64,000 bases of DNA from Leisingera sp. ANG1 (GTDB lineage Bacteria > Pseudomonadota > Alphaproteobacteria > Rhodobacterales > Rhodobacteraceae), in NCBI RefSeq assembly GCF_000203975.2, contig NZ_AFCF02000001.1, forward strand, positions 186,001 to 250,000, given 5' to 3'. Positions 52,137 through 61,613 of this stretch are shown here, in pieces. The position numbers and the translations under genes were made by a program. The notes under the pieces are model-generated. The model saw only the letters and a program-made list of their open reading frames with translations. It was not told the DNA's origin and ran no database searches. Numbering within the stretch: the first letter of the stretch is position 1; each line of letters begins with the position of its first letter.

Positions 52137-53309
52137 ATGCGGAAAATCTCGATCTTCGGCGCCACCGGGTCGATTGGACAGAACACCATCGACCTGATCC
52201 GCCGCGCGCCTGACGCCTATGACGTGGTGGCGCTCACCGGCGGAGCGAATATCGCCAGGCTGGCCGAAGACGCCATAGCCTTGCGTGCGGATGTTGCCGT
52301 TACCGCCTTTGAAGACCGCCTGCCGGATTTGCGGGCCGCGCTGGCGGGCTCTGATGTCGAAGCGGCAGCGGGGCAGGCGGCGCTGGTTGAGGCGGCGGCG
52401 CGCCCGGCAGACTGGATCATGTCGGCGATTGTCGGCGCTGCGGGGCTGGCCCCGGGGCTGGAGGCGCTGAAACACGGCACCACGCTGGCGCTTGCCAACA
52501 AGGAATCGCTGGTCTGCGCAGGCCGGCTGCTGCTGGAAACCGCGGAACAACACGGCGCCCGGCTGCTGCCGGTCGACAGCGAGCATTCGGCGGTGTTTCA
52601 GGGGCTGGTGGGGGAAGACATTGAAGCGGTTGAGCGGATTGTCATCACCGCATCGGGCGGTGCCTTCCGGGATTGGCCGCTGGAGGATCTGGCGAAGGCA
52701 AGCCTGGCGCAGGCGTCCTCGCATCCCAATTGGGACATGGGGCAGCGGATCACCATCGACAGCGCGTCCATGTTCAATAAGGCGCTGGAAGTCATTGAAA
52801 CCAGGGAGTACTTCGGTGTCCGGCCCGATCAGATCGAGGTACTGGTGCATCCCGAGTCCCTGGTGCACGCGCTGGTCGGTTTCAATGACGGCGCGCTGAT
52901 GGCGCATCTGGGTGCTGCCGATATGCGCCATGCCATCGGCTATGCGCTGCACTGGCCCGCGCGCCAGAACCTGCCGGTGGAGCGGCTGGACCTGGCCCGC
53001 ATCGGCCAGCTGAATTTCCGCGCCCCGGACCCGGCCCGCTATCCGGCGCTGCGCCAGGCCTATGAGGTGATGGAGCGGGGCGGGCTGATGGGCGCGGCGT
53101 TTAACGCGGCCAAGGAACAGGCGCTGGACGAGTTCATTGCCGGGCGCATCCGGTTCACCGATATGGCCGCCGTGACCGCTGCAGTGCTGGAGCGGATCGA
53201 GGCGGATGGCGGCCTCATAGATGCCGCAATGACACTTGATAACGTGACCCGGGTTGACCATGTCGCCAGGAAACAGGCGGCGCGCGCCGCAGAAGAACGC
53301 ATAGGGTAG
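52137..53309 (+). CDS. dxr: 1-Deoxy-D-xylulose 5-phosphate reductoisomerase
   Basis: 390 aa; second step of the MEP isoprenoid route, NADPH- and metal-dependent. ATG 52137 follows AGGAAAGACC and gives the usual N-terminus KISIFGATGSIGQNTIDLI. Other hallmarks: LALANKESLVCAGRLLLE, VDSEHSAVFQGL, ASGGAFRDWPLEDL and NWDMGQRITIDSASMFNKAL. Supplies precursors to uppS nearby. TAG stop is 4 bp before the rseP start. Confidence 0.96.
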   Translation: MRKISIFGATGSIGQNTIDLIRRAPDAYDVVALTGGANIARLAEDAIALRADVAVTAFEDRLPDLRAALAGSDVEAAAGQAALVEAAARPADWIMSAIVGAAGLAPGLEALKHGTTLALANKESLVCAGRLLLETAEQHGARLLPVDSEHSAVFQGLVGEDIEAVERIVITASGGAFRDWPLEDLAKASLAQASSHPNWDMGQRITIDSASMFNKALEVIETREYFGVRPDQIEVLVHPESLVHALVGFNDGALMAHLGAADMRHAIGYALHWPARQNLPVERLDLARIGQLNFRAPDPARYPALRQAYEVMERGGLMGAAFNAAKEQALDEFIAGRIRFTDMAAVTAAVLERIEADGGLIDAAMTLDNVTRVDHVARKQAARAAEERIG

Positions 53310-53313
53310 AATT

Positions 53314-54663
53314 TTGGACGTACTTTCTTTTGTCCCGCAGTTTGGCGGTTTTCTCTATACAATCGCCAGCTTTGTCGTCGCTTTGTCGGTGATCGTGGCG
53401 GTGCATGAATACGGCCACTATATCGTCGGCCGCTGGTCGGGCATTCATGCCGAGGTGTTCTCCATCGGGTTCGGCCCGGTGCTGTGGAGCCGGATGGACA
53501 AGCGCGGCACCCGCTGGCAGGTGGCCGCGCTTCCCTTTGGCGGTTACGTGAAATTCCTGGGCGATTCCGATGCGGCCTCCGGCAAGGATGCGCAGGCAAT
53601 GGAGGCCGCCGCCGCGGATCCCGCCGCCCTGCGCCGGACCATGCACGGTGCGCCCTTGTGGGCGCGGGCGGCGACGGTTGCGGCAGGTCCGGTGTTCAAC
53701 TTCGTGATGTCCGCCATCATCTTTACCGCTGTAGCGCTGTCGCAGGGCAATATGCGCGAACCTCTGACCATTGGAGCCCTGGCGCCGCTGCCCGGGCTCG
53801 AGAACGGTTTGCAGCAGGGGGATGAGCTGATCAGCGCAGGGGGAGTTCCTGTTCCGAACTACCAGGACAGCGATGCGTGGGAGGCATTCCGGCAGGCGCT
53901 GCCGCAGCAGCAGCCGCTGGAGTACGCCGTGCGCCGGGGCGGTGACGAGATCGTGGTCGACGGGCCCTTTCTGTATCCGCCTTACGTGCACGGTGTAGTG
54001 CCGCGCAGCGCGGCGGCTGATGCAGGGCTGCAGCCGGATGACGTGATTGTTGCAGTGGACGGCACCCCGCTGGTGTCTTTTGAGCAGCTTAAGGAACTGG
54101 TTGAAGCGGCTGACGGCAAGGTGCTGGTGCTGGATGTCTGGCGCGGCGGCGAAACCGTCGAAATGGCGCTGGCGCCGCGGCGCACCGATGAGCCGCAGCC
54201 GGATGGCGGCTTTGCCACCCGCTGGCGGATCGGTATCGTCGGCGGGCTGGCATTTTCGCCGGCAACCGAAGCCGCGGGATTTGGTGAAGCTCTTGCGGCA
54301 GGCAGCTATCAGGTCTGGGCGGTGGTGGAGACCTCGCTGTCTGGCCTGAAGCACATGATCACCGGGGCGATCAGCACCTGTAACCTGTCGGGGCCGATCG
54401 GCATTGCCGAAACCTCCGGCGCGATGGCCAGCCAGGGGGCGGAGAGCTTTATCCGCTTCATCGCGGTTCTGTCGACTGCAGTGGGGCTGCTGAACCTGTT
54501 TCCCATTCCCGCATTGGATGGCGGCCACCTGGTGTTCTATGCCTATGAGGCCGTTGCAGGGCGTCCGCCCAGCGACCGGGCGGTGCGGGTGCTGATGACC
54601 TTTGGCATAGCTGTGGTGCTGTCGCTGATGGTGTTTGCCTTGGGCAACGACCTGTTTTGCTGA
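53314..54663 (+). CDS. rseP: Site-2 protease RseP
   Basis: 449 aa intramembrane zinc metalloprotease that trims anti-sigma factors and signal-peptide remnants. Starts with TTG at 53314 (AGGG upstream). Zinc site HEYGH in the first membrane helix (about residue 31) and the LDGGH motif near residue 395; two PDZ-like regions between (the clearer one VVPRSAAADAGLQPDDVIVA, about residue 225). Four membrane segments. Sits between dxr and bamA as in most proteobacteria. Confidence 0.94.
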   Translation: MDVLSFVPQFGGFLYTIASFVVALSVIVAVHEYGHYIVGRWSGIHAEVFSIGFGPVLWSRMDKRGTRWQVAALPFGGYVKFLGDSDAASGKDAQAMEAAAADPAALRRTMHGAPLWARAATVAAGPVFNFVMSAIIFTAVALSQGNMREPLTIGALAPLPGLENGLQQGDELISAGGVPVPNYQDSDAWEAFRQALPQQQPLEYAVRRGGDEIVVDGPFLYPPYVHGVVPRSAAADAGLQPDDVIVAVDGTPLVSFEQLKELVEAADGKVLVLDVWRGGETVEMALAPRRTDEPQPDGGFATRWRIGIVGGLAFSPATEAAGFGEALAAGSYQVWAVVETSLSGLKHMITGAISTCNLSGPIGIAETSGAMASQGAESFIRFIAVLSTAVGLLNLFPIPALDGGHLVFYAYEAVAGRPPSDRAVRVLMTFGIAVVLSLMVFALGNDLFC

Positions 54664-54689
54664 TCAACGACAGCTGAAGCACTAACAAA

Positions 54690-54709
54690 GGGCGGCCATA
54701 GTGCCGCCC
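54690..54709 (+). other. Hairpin after rseP
   Basis: GGGCGGC (54690-54696) and GCCGCCC (54703-54709), followed by AAGTGC without a U-run; at best an inefficient terminator. Confidence 0.5.
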
Positions 54710-54806
54710 AAGTGCTGCCACATTCCCCCGTTAACTTTTCCTCAACCTGCAGCCCGCGCCGCTGAGCGCCGTGCTTGCGGGCGGGTGAAGAACTGGGGGA
54801 TATCCG

Positions 54807-54932
54807 ATGCACACACTCTCGCAATCCTATCGCGGCCTTGGCCTCTTGGTGCGCCTGAACTGGGACCGGGCACTGACTGGTTTCGCCATTGTCGGCGCGC
54901 TGACCGCAGGCACCTGGCTCGCCACTTTGTGA
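54807..54932 (+). CDS. Candidate 41-aa single-span membrane protein
   Basis: A short frame between rseP and bamA. ATG 54807 is preceded by GGGGGATATCCG, a reasonable ribosome site, and the frame ends TGA at 54932. The peptide starts MHTLSQSYRGLGLLVRLNWD and ends with one hydrophobic helix (about residues 23-41, GFAIVGALTAGTWLATL). A near-perfect CtrA-like box, TTAACTTTTCCTCAAC (54731-54746), lies 61 bp upstream. No family recognised. Confidence 0.55.
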   Translation: MHTLSQSYRGLGLLVRLNWDRALTGFAIVGALTAGTWLATL

Positions 54933-55059
54933 TTCCCGCACCCGGCGCGCCAGCCCGCCGCGCCGGTTGCCCTCAAGTTGCGCCTTAGTTGGTTTTGACA
55001 AGCGCTTTCAAACCCGGTACGCACGTCGCAAAGCTGCTATAAAAATCGGGTTCTGAAAA

Positions 55060-57450
55060 ATGGTTTGGGGGAAAATCGCAGGCAAGTCCTGTGTCGAGCG
55101 CAAGTCGGGCATCAATATCTTGTACCGCAAAGTTTCTGCTATTTCTCTGGCAGTTGCGCTGGGTTACGCGCTGGCACCGCTGCCGGCAGAAGCGCAAAGC
55201 TACCGCTTCAATTCGGTGCAGGTAGAGGGCAATCAGCGCATTCAGACGTCGACCGTTGTCGCTTATACCGGCATCGAGCGCGGCCAGACGGTCAGCGCAG
55301 GCGAGCTGAACGACGCCTACCAGCGCATTCTTGACAGTGGCGTATTTGAAACAGTGGAAATCGTGCCGCGCGGCAGCACGCTGGTGATCAAGGTCACTGA
55401 GTTCCCGACCATCAATCAGATCAGTTTCGAAGGCAACAAGCGCCTCAAGGACGACGCGCTGGACCAGATCATCGAATCTGCGCCGCGCCGGGTGTTCAAC
55501 CCTACGCAGGCAGAGCGTGACGCCGCCGCAATTGCCGAAGCCTACAGCGTGCAGGGGCGTTTGGCCTCGCGCGTGACCCCGCGGATCATCCGCCGCAGCA
55601 ACAACCGCGTTGACCTGGTGTTCGAGATTTCCGAAGGCGACACCATCGAGGTGGAGCGCGTGTCGTTCACCGGCAACCGGGTCTATTCGGACCGCCGTCT
55701 GCGCCGGGTGCTGGAAACCAAGCAGGCCGGCCTGCTGCGCGGCTTCATCCGTTCCGACACCCTGATCGAGGACCGGCTGGAATTCGACAAGCAAGTGCTG
55801 CGCGACTTCTACCTGTCGCGCGGCTATGTCGACTTCCGGGTGAACAGCGCCAACGCAGAAGTGACCGAGGAACGCGACGCTGTGTTCCTGGTTGTTGACG
55901 TGACCGAAGGCCAGCAGTTCAAGTTCGGCAATATCACCGTCACCAGCGAAATGCCGGAAGCGGATGCGGATGAATTTGCCTCCACGCTGAAAATCAAGCC
56001 GGGCGTGACTTACACACCGTCCCTGGTCGAAAATGCGATCGACCGGATGGAAGGCCTGGCCGTCCGCAATGAGATCGATTTCCTGCGGGTTGAGCCGCGG
56101 GTCACCCGCAATGACCGTGACCTGACCCTGGACATTGAATTCGTGCTGACGCGCGGCCCGCGCGTTTTTGTCGAACGGATCGACATCGAAGGCAACACCA
56201 CCACCCTGGACCGGGTTGTCCGCCAGCAGTTTGCCTCTGTTGAAGGCGACCCCTTCAACCCGCGCTCCATCCGCAACAGCGCGGAGCGGATCCGCGCGCT
56301 GGGCTTCTTTGCCAATGCGGACGTGGAAACCCGCGAAGGCAGCTCTGCCGATCAGGTGATCGTCGATGTGGATGTCGAAGAACAGCCGACCGGCTCGCTG
56401 AACCTCGGCGGCGCCTACTCGGTCACCGACGGCTTTGGTCTGAGCATCGGCCTGACGGAAAACAACTTCCTTGGCCGCGGCCAGCGGCTGTCGCTGAATA
56501 TCGCAACCGCGACGGAATCCGATTCCTACGTGCTGGGCTTCACCGAGCCTTACCTGCTGGGCCGGAAACTGCGGTTTGATCTGGACCTGGGCCTCAATGA
56601 AACCGACTCCAGTTTCTCCGAATACAAGACCAAGCGCGTCTTCTTCCAGCCAGCTTTGACGTTCGATACCGGCGAGGACACCTCGCTGCAGGTCCGTTAC
56701 ACTTGGGACGCGGACGAGATGCAGTTTGACGACGATGACACCAACCAGAATCTGGCTGGCCCGATTATCCGCAGCGAGATTGGGCAGGGTGAACGGAATG
56801 CCAGCGCAATTGGCTTTACCTACCGGTATGACAGCCGCCTGACCGGGCTCGATCCGACTGCTGGTTTCCTGGTTGAAATCGGCGCTGACTATGCAGGTCT
56901 GGGCGGGGATTCCGAATACGTCAAGGCAACCACAAAACTCGTTGCTCAGAAACAGATTTGGAACGAAGAAGTCACCATCCGCGCCACGCTGGAGGCCGGT
57001 GCTTTCCAATGGGAAGGCAGCGGAAACAGCCGGACGATCGACCGCTTTGTTCTGACGCCTTCTGTCATGCGCGGGTTTGAGCCGGGTGGTATCGGGCCGC
57101 GGGATCGGTCCTCTGGCGGTCCCAATGGCCCGTACAACGACTTCCTGGGCGGCAACTACTATGCGGTTGCGCGGTTCGATGCAGAATTCCCGCTTGGTTT
57201 GCCCGAAGAACTGGGGATGCGCGGCGGCATTTTCTATGACGTCGGCGGCCTGTGGGGGCTGCAAAATGTCGATACCATCCAAAGCAACAGCATTGTCGGA
57301 CACGAAAAATCCTTCCGCCACGTGGTTGGTGTCTCGCTTCTTTGGACCACCGGGTTCGGCCCGCTGAGGTTCAACTTCTCCAAAGCCCTCAAGAAAGAGG
57401 ACTTTGACGAGGAGCAGAGCTTTGACCTGACCTTGCAGGCGAGGTTCTGA
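55060..57450 (+). CDS. bamA: Outer membrane protein assembly factor BamA
   Basis: 796 aa, normal for the family. Long signal region (KVSAISLAVALGYALAPLPA, cleaved after AEA), five POTRA domains (about residues 47-440, for example FNSVQVEGNQRIQTSTVVAY and FVERIDIEGNTTTLDRVVRQ) and a 16-stranded barrel whose late strands contain VARFDAEFPLGLPEELGMRG and end with a C-terminal aromatic, QARF. Inserts outer-membrane barrels. The start lacks a strong ribosome site; ATG 55060 is 22 residues before the hydrophobic stretch. Followed 4 bp later by the skp-like gene. Confidence 0.96.
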   Translation: MVWGKIAGKSCVERKSGINILYRKVSAISLAVALGYALAPLPAEAQSYRFNSVQVEGNQRIQTSTVVAYTGIERGQTVSAGELNDAYQRILDSGVFETVEIVPRGSTLVIKVTEFPTINQISFEGNKRLKDDALDQIIESAPRRVFNPTQAERDAAAIAEAYSVQGRLASRVTPRIIRRSNNRVDLVFEISEGDTIEVERVSFTGNRVYSDRRLRRVLETKQAGLLRGFIRSDTLIEDRLEFDKQVLRDFYLSRGYVDFRVNSANAEVTEERDAVFLVVDVTEGQQFKFGNITVTSEMPEADADEFASTLKIKPGVTYTPSLVENAIDRMEGLAVRNEIDFLRVEPRVTRNDRDLTLDIEFVLTRGPRVFVERIDIEGNTTTLDRVVRQQFASVEGDPFNPRSIRNSAERIRALGFFANADVETREGSSADQVIVDVDVEEQPTGSLNLGGAYSVTDGFGLSIGLTENNFLGRGQRLSLNIATATESDSYVLGFTEPYLLGRKLRFDLDLGLNETDSSFSEYKTKRVFFQPALTFDTGEDTSLQVRYTWDADEMQFDDDDTNQNLAGPIIRSEIGQGERNASAIGFTYRYDSRLTGLDPTAGFLVEIGADYAGLGGDSEYVKATTKLVAQKQIWNEEVTIRATLEAGAFQWEGSGNSRTIDRFVLTPSVMRGFEPGGIGPRDRSSGGPNGPYNDFLGGNYYAVARFDAEFPLGLPEELGMRGGIFYDVGGLWGLQNVDTIQSNSIVGHEKSFRHVVGVSLLWTTGFGPLRFNFSKALKKEDFDEEQSFDLTLQARF

Positions 57451-57454
57451 TCTG

Positions 57455-58060
57455 GTGCGGCAGCCGAAGCCCGGAGCCAGGGCAGCGCTGGGGCTTGTCC
57501 TGGCGCTGATCTGCGCCGGCACTGCACCCGTCCGCGCACAGGAGACTGCGGGCAGCAGCGGGGCCGAATTTCAGCTGGGGCTGCCGCAAAGCGGCATCCT
57601 CACGATTCAGCCGGACCGGCTGTTCTCGGAAAGCGCCTTTGGCAAGCGGGTGGAACGCGAGATCGAGGCCGAAGGCGCGGTTCTGACCGCGGAGAACCGC
57701 CGTATCGAGGCGGAACTGCGTAAGGAGGAGCTGGACCTGACCGAACGGCGCAGCGAGATGGAGCCGGAAGCTTTCCGCGCTCTGGCGGATGCCTTTGATG
57801 AGAAAGTCCAGGAAACCCGCCGCCGCCAGGACCAGAAGCTGCGCGAGATAACCCAGATGGGCGAGGATGCCCGGCGGGAGTTCATCAAGGCGTCTCTGCC
57901 GGTGCTGCAGCAAATCATGCGGGAAGCCGGGGCTGGGGCGATCCTCGATCATTCCTCGGTCTTTCTGAGTGCCGACGCGGCCGACATCACGGCCTTGGCA
58001 ATCGCCCGGATCGATGCCGTTCTGGGTGACGGCGCCGCAGATGAGGACGGCGACCGCTGA
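57455..58060 (+). CDS. OmpH/Skp-family periplasmic chaperone
   Basis: 201 aa, starting with GTG at 57455, directly after bamA. Signal peptide (ALGLVLALICAGTAPVRAQ), then a long coiled-coil with many Glu/Arg (about residues 62-140, EREIEAEGAVLTAENRRIEA, RKEELDLTERRSEMEPEAF) and a short C-terminal strand region (AILDHSSVFLSADAADIT). Skp trimers hold unfolded outer-membrane proteins on their way to BamA. Confidence 0.87.
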   Translation: MRQPKPGARAALGLVLALICAGTAPVRAQETAGSSGAEFQLGLPQSGILTIQPDRLFSESAFGKRVEREIEAEGAVLTAENRRIEAELRKEELDLTERRSEMEPEAFRALADAFDEKVQETRRRQDQKLREITQMGEDARREFIKASLPVLQQIMREAGAGAILDHSSVFLSADAADITALAIARIDAVLGDGAADEDGDR

Positions 58061-58135
58061 GTGCGCGAACTTGCCCAAAGCCTGTCCGCTTGCTAGGGAC
58101 AGCGCAGTATTCTTGACGTAAATGGGAAACCAAGC

Positions 58136-58606
58136 ATGACCACCGAGCTGCAAAGCGCTGACATTCAACTGATCCAGCGGATCCTGCCGCACCGTTATCC
58201 GTTCCTGCTGGTCGACAAGGTGGTCGACATCGACAGCTATAAATCGGCACGCGGCATCAAGAATGTCACCATGAACGAGCCGCATTTCCAGGGTCATTTT
58301 CCGGGCACGCCGATCATGCCGGGCGTGACCATCGTCGAGGCGATGGCGCAGACCGCCGGCGTGATGCTGGGTGTCGGCATGGATATGGTCGACACCGACC
58401 TGCTGATCTATTTCATGAACATCGACAAGTGCAAGTTCCGCCGCAAGGTGGTGCCGGGCGATGTGCTGGAGATGCATGTGGAAACCCTGCGCGGCAAGCC
58501 GGGCGGCAAGATCTTCAAGTTCCTGGGCCGCGCGACGGTTGAGGGCGAAGTGGCTGCAGAGGCTGAATTTACCGCAATGGTCGACCGCCAGGCCGAGGAA
58601 AGCTGA
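58136..58606 (+). CDS. fabZ: 3-Hydroxyacyl-ACP dehydratase FabZ
   Basis: 156 aa hot-dog fold dehydratase of fatty acid synthesis. Core motifs: [18 protein letters not shown], then [20 protein letters not shown] with the catalytic His and Glu, and [20 protein letters not shown]. 75 bp after the skp-like gene and 1 bp before lpxA; competes with LpxA for 3-hydroxyacyl-ACP. Confidence 0.96.
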   Translation: MTTELQSADIQLIQRILPHRYPFLLVDKVVDIDSYKSARGIKNVTMNEPHFQGHFPGTPIMPGVTIVEAMAQTAGVMLGVGMDMVDTDLLIYFMNIDKCKFRRKVVPGDVLEMHVETLRGKPGGKIFKFLGRATVEGEVAAEAEFTAMVDRQAEES

Positions 58607-58607
58607 A

Positions 58608-59393
58608 ATGAGCAAGATCCACCCCAGTGCCGTGATTGAAGAGGGTGCCAAGCTAGGGCAAGACTGCGAAATCGGTCCTTTCTGCGTGGTTGGCCCCGAG
58701 GCGGTTCTGGGGGACAGGGTTGTTCTGAAATCCCATGTAGTTGTCACCGGCGATACCGAAATCGGTGACGAGACCGTGGTGTTCCCCTTTGCGGTGCTGG
58801 GGGAGATCCCGCAGGACCTGAAGTTCAAAGGCGAGAAGTGCAAGACCGTGATCGGCAAGCGCAACCGCATCCGCGAGCATGTGACGGTGAATGCCGGCAC
58901 CGAGGGCGGCGGCGGCGTGACGCGTATTGGCGATGACGGTCTTTTCATGGCCGGCTGCCATATCGCCCATGACGCCCAGGTCGGCGACCGGGTGATCGTG
59001 GTGAACTCTGCCGCTGTGGCGGGGCACTGCGTGCTGGAGGACGATGTAATCATCGGCGGGTTGTCCGGCATCCATCAATGGGTGCGGATCGGCAAGGGCG
59101 CCATCATCGGCGCGGTTACCATGGTGACCAACGACGTGATTCCCTATGGCCTGGTGCAGGCGCAGCGCGGTGAGCTGGACGGCTTGAACCTGGTCGGCCT
59201 GAAGCGCCGCGGCGTCGCCCGCAGCGACATCACCGCCTTGCGCGCAGCGTTTCAGATGCTGGCCCAGGGTGAGGGAACCTTCCAAGAGCGCGCCAAGCGG
59301 CTGGGGGATGAGACCGACAGTGAATATGTGCAGCGTATTGTTGCCTTCATCACCGGCGGAAGCGACCGCTCTTTCCTGACACCGGGAGGCTAA
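58608..59393 (+). CDS. lpxA: UDP-N-acetylglucosamine acyltransferase LpxA
   Basis: 261 aa; first step of lipid A synthesis. ATG 58608 is right after the fabZ stop and gives the usual start MSKIHPSAVIEEGAKLGQDC. Left-handed beta-helix with hexapeptide repeats to about residue 185; catalytic histidine region FMAGCHIAHDAQVGDRVI; C-terminal helices (GVARSDITALRAAFQMLAQG). Confidence 0.95.
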   Translation: MSKIHPSAVIEEGAKLGQDCEIGPFCVVGPEAVLGDRVVLKSHVVVTGDTEIGDETVVFPFAVLGEIPQDLKFKGEKCKTVIGKRNRIREHVTVNAGTEGGGGVTRIGDDGLFMAGCHIAHDAQVGDRVIVVNSAAVAGHCVLEDDVIIGGLSGIHQWVRIGKGAIIGAVTMVTNDVIPYGLVQAQRGELDGLNLVGLKRRGVARSDITALRAAFQMLAQGEGTFQERAKRLGDETDSEYVQRIVAFITGGSDRSFLTPGG

Positions 59394-59397
59394 TGCG

Positions 59398-60186
59398 ATG
59401 CTGGCAGTGATTGCAGGCACCGGCGCGCTGCCGGCTGAAGTGGCCGCGCATGCGCCGGGCCGTCCGCTGATCTGCGCGATGGCAGGGGCAGAACCGGATA
59501 TGGTCGATCCGGAAATCACCTTTCGCTTTGAACAGCTCGGCAGTTTTCTGGAGCGGCTGAAGGCGGCGGAAGTGACCGAGATTTGCCTGGCTGGCGCTGT
59601 GCGCCGCCCGCATATTGATCCCTCTGCTATTGATGCGGCCACGATGCCGCTGGTGCCGGTGCTGCAAGCGGCGCTTGCGGCTGGTGACGATGGGGCCTTG
59701 CGCGCGATTATCGGGATTTTCGAACAGGCAGGCTTTGCCGTCCGCGCGGCTCATGAGGTGGCACCGGATCTTTTGATGGCTGCCGGCGTACCGACCAAAG
59801 TGCAGCCGGGCGAGCTGGACAAGGCTGACGCGGAACGCGGCGCGGAGATCGTGGCGGCCATGTCTGCGGCTGACATCGGCCAGTCCTGCGCCGTGCGCAA
59901 GCAGCAGGCGATTGCGGTCGAGAACCTGTTTGGCACCGACTGGATGCTGACTTCGCTGCAAAATCGTCCAGATGGGCAGGGCGGCCTGTTGTTCAAGGCG
60001 CCGAAACCGGCGCAGGACCGCCGCGCCGACCTTCCCACGATTGGCGTGGAGACGGTTGAAGCGGCCGCCAAGGCCCGGCTTTCCGGTATCGTGCTGGAGG
60101 CAGGCGGCGTCATCGTGCTGGATCAGGATGCGGTGATTGCGGCCTGCGACCGGCTGGGGCTGTTCCTCTGGCTGCGCGAGGCATGA
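59398..60186 (+). CDS. lpxI: UDP-2,3-diacylglucosamine pyrophosphatase LpxI
   Basis: 262 aa; hydrolyses UDP-2,3-diacylglucosamine to lipid X, the alpha-proteobacterial replacement of LpxH. N-terminal Rossmann-like part starts MLAVIAGTGALPAEVAAHAP; the C-terminal domain contains ADIGQSCAVRKQQAIAVENL, and LFKAPKPAQDRRADLPTIGV with the catalytic aspartate, then AGGVIVLDQDAVI. It follows lpxA by 4 bp and overlaps lpxB by 4 bp. Confidence 0.93.
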   Translation: MLAVIAGTGALPAEVAAHAPGRPLICAMAGAEPDMVDPEITFRFEQLGSFLERLKAAEVTEICLAGAVRRPHIDPSAIDAATMPLVPVLQAALAAGDDGALRAIIGIFEQAGFAVRAAHEVAPDLLMAAGVPTKVQPGELDKADAERGAEIVAAMSAADIGQSCAVRKQQAIAVENLFGTDWMLTSLQNRPDGQGGLLFKAPKPAQDRRADLPTIGVETVEAAAKARLSGIVLEAGGVIVLDQDAVIAACDRLGLFLWLREA

Positions 60187-61349
60187 GCCTGCGGGTTTTC
60201 ATCCTGGCAGGGGAGCCTTCGGGCGACCGGCTGGGCGGGGCGCTGATGGCGGGGCTGAAACAGCTGGAACCTGGCGTCAGCTTTGACGGCATCGGCGGCG
60301 CGCTGATGGCGGAGCAGGGGCTGGCTTCGCGCTTTCCCATGGAAGAGCTGTCGGTGATGGGGCTGGCAGAGGTGCTGCCCAAGTACCGCCACCTGAAGCG
60401 CCGCATCCGGGAAACAGCGGATGCCGTGCTGGAGGCTAATCCGGATCTGCTGATCACCATCGACAGCCCGGACTTCAGCCTTCGCGTGGCGCGGCTGGTC
60501 AAGGATCGCAGCAGCATCCGCACCGTGCATTACGTGGCGCCCTCGGTCTGGGCGTGGCGGCCCAAGCGGGCGCAGAAGATGGCTGAGGTCATCGACCACG
60601 TGCTCGCGCTGTTGCCGTTTGAGCCGCCCTATATGGAAGCCGCTGGCATGGACTGCGACTTTGCCGGCCACCCGGTGGTGGCGGAGCCGCAGGCGACGGA
60701 AGCGGAGATTGCCGCCTTCCGCAGTGAATTCGGCTTGGGGGATGCGCCGTTTGTGCTGGCGCTGCCCGGATCGCGGCGGTCCGAAGTGTCGCGGTTAGCC
60801 CCGGTATTCGGAAAGGCGCTGGAGCAGTTCACTTCCACGCATCCAGACTGCCGGATCGTGGTTCCCGCCGCTGCACCTGTTGCAGGGCTTGTGCAAGAGG
60901 CGCTGCAGGAGTGGCCGAGGGGCACTGTCATGGTGGATCCGAACCGGTATGAGGCCGGGCGCGCCAAGGCCTTTAAACGCGCGGCTTTTGCCTCAGCCAG
61001 CCTGGCGCTGGCCGCCTCTGGCACAGTCTCGCTGGAACTGGCTGCAGCCCGCACGCCGATGGTGATTGCTTATAAGTTTCAATGGCTCACTTGGCAGATC
61101 ATGAAGCGGATGGCGCTGATCGACACGGTGACGCTGGTCAATCTGGTAAGCGGCACCCGTGTGGTTCCGGAATGCCTGGGGCCTGACTGCACGCCTGAAA
61201 AAATCGCTGCCGGCTTGGAAGCGGTGGCTGCGAACCCGGGAGCGCAGCTGGAGGCGATGGAACTGACCATGGAGCGCCTGGGCCAGGGCGGGGAAGCCCC
61301 CGGGTTGCGGGCCGCGCGGGCCGTACTCGACCGGCTGCCCGGCAGGTGA
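60183..61349 (+). CDS. lpxB: Lipid A disaccharide synthase LpxB
   Basis: 388 aa GT19 glycosyltransferase joining lipid X to UDP-diacylglucosamine at the inner membrane. Motifs: FILAGEPSGDRLGGALMAGL, FPMEELSVMGLAEVLPKY, TIDSPDFSLRVARLV, VHYVAPSVWAWRPKRAQKM and ALPGSRRSEVSRLAPVFGKA. ATG overlaps the lpxI stop (ATGA). Last gene of the cluster; it ends in a hairpin-rich gap. Confidence 0.96.
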   Translation: MSLRVFILAGEPSGDRLGGALMAGLKQLEPGVSFDGIGGALMAEQGLASRFPMEELSVMGLAEVLPKYRHLKRRIRETADAVLEANPDLLITIDSPDFSLRVARLVKDRSSIRTVHYVAPSVWAWRPKRAQKMAEVIDHVLALLPFEPPYMEAAGMDCDFAGHPVVAEPQATEAEIAAFRSEFGLGDAPFVLALPGSRRSEVSRLAPVFGKALEQFTSTHPDCRIVVPAAAPVAGLVQEALQEWPRGTVMVDPNRYEAGRAKAFKRAAFASASLALAASGTVSLELAAARTPMVIAYKFQWLTWQIMKRMALIDTVTLVNLVSGTRVVPECLGPDCTPEKIAAGLEAVAANPGAQLEAMELTMERLGQGGEAPGLRAARAVLDRLPGR

Positions 61350-61613
61350 ACCGGGCGCGCCGGATGCAAAGCCTCCGCCGCGCGGCTTCTGGTGGCGCGG
61401 GCGCTGCGCCCCCGCGCGGAGTGCGCCGCTGCGCAGCCGCAGAACGCAGACGGTTGGCAAAAGTACAAATGCCGGGAATTTTTTGGCTGAGAACCGCCTA
61501 AGGGCAGGACTGCCCTTAGGCGCGCAGTCCATTTTAGAAAGATATGCCGCGTCAAGGGCTAGCCGCTCGTGCCGCACGGAGGCTCTGCCTCCCTTGACCC
61601 GGCAGGCGGGGTA
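61350..61613. repeat. Hairpin-rich convergent intergenic region
   Basis: 264 bp between convergent lpxB and mnmA. Contents: GC-rich palindromes at about 61365-61440; a 13-bp perfect hairpin CGCCTAAGGGCAG (61495-61507) / CTGCCCTTAGGCG (61510-61522); and a larger structure with arms GTCAAGGG (61551-61558) and CCCTTGAC (61591-61598) enclosing GGAGGC-TCT-GCCTCC (61578-61592). TTTTTTGG at 61480 is the only T-run. It probably ends both transcripts. Confidence 0.65.

Noticed and set aside
54985-57522. Minus-strand open frame of 845 codons opposite bamA
   Set aside because: Shadow of bamA in a GC-rich genome; the bamA frame has complete POTRA and barrel patterns.
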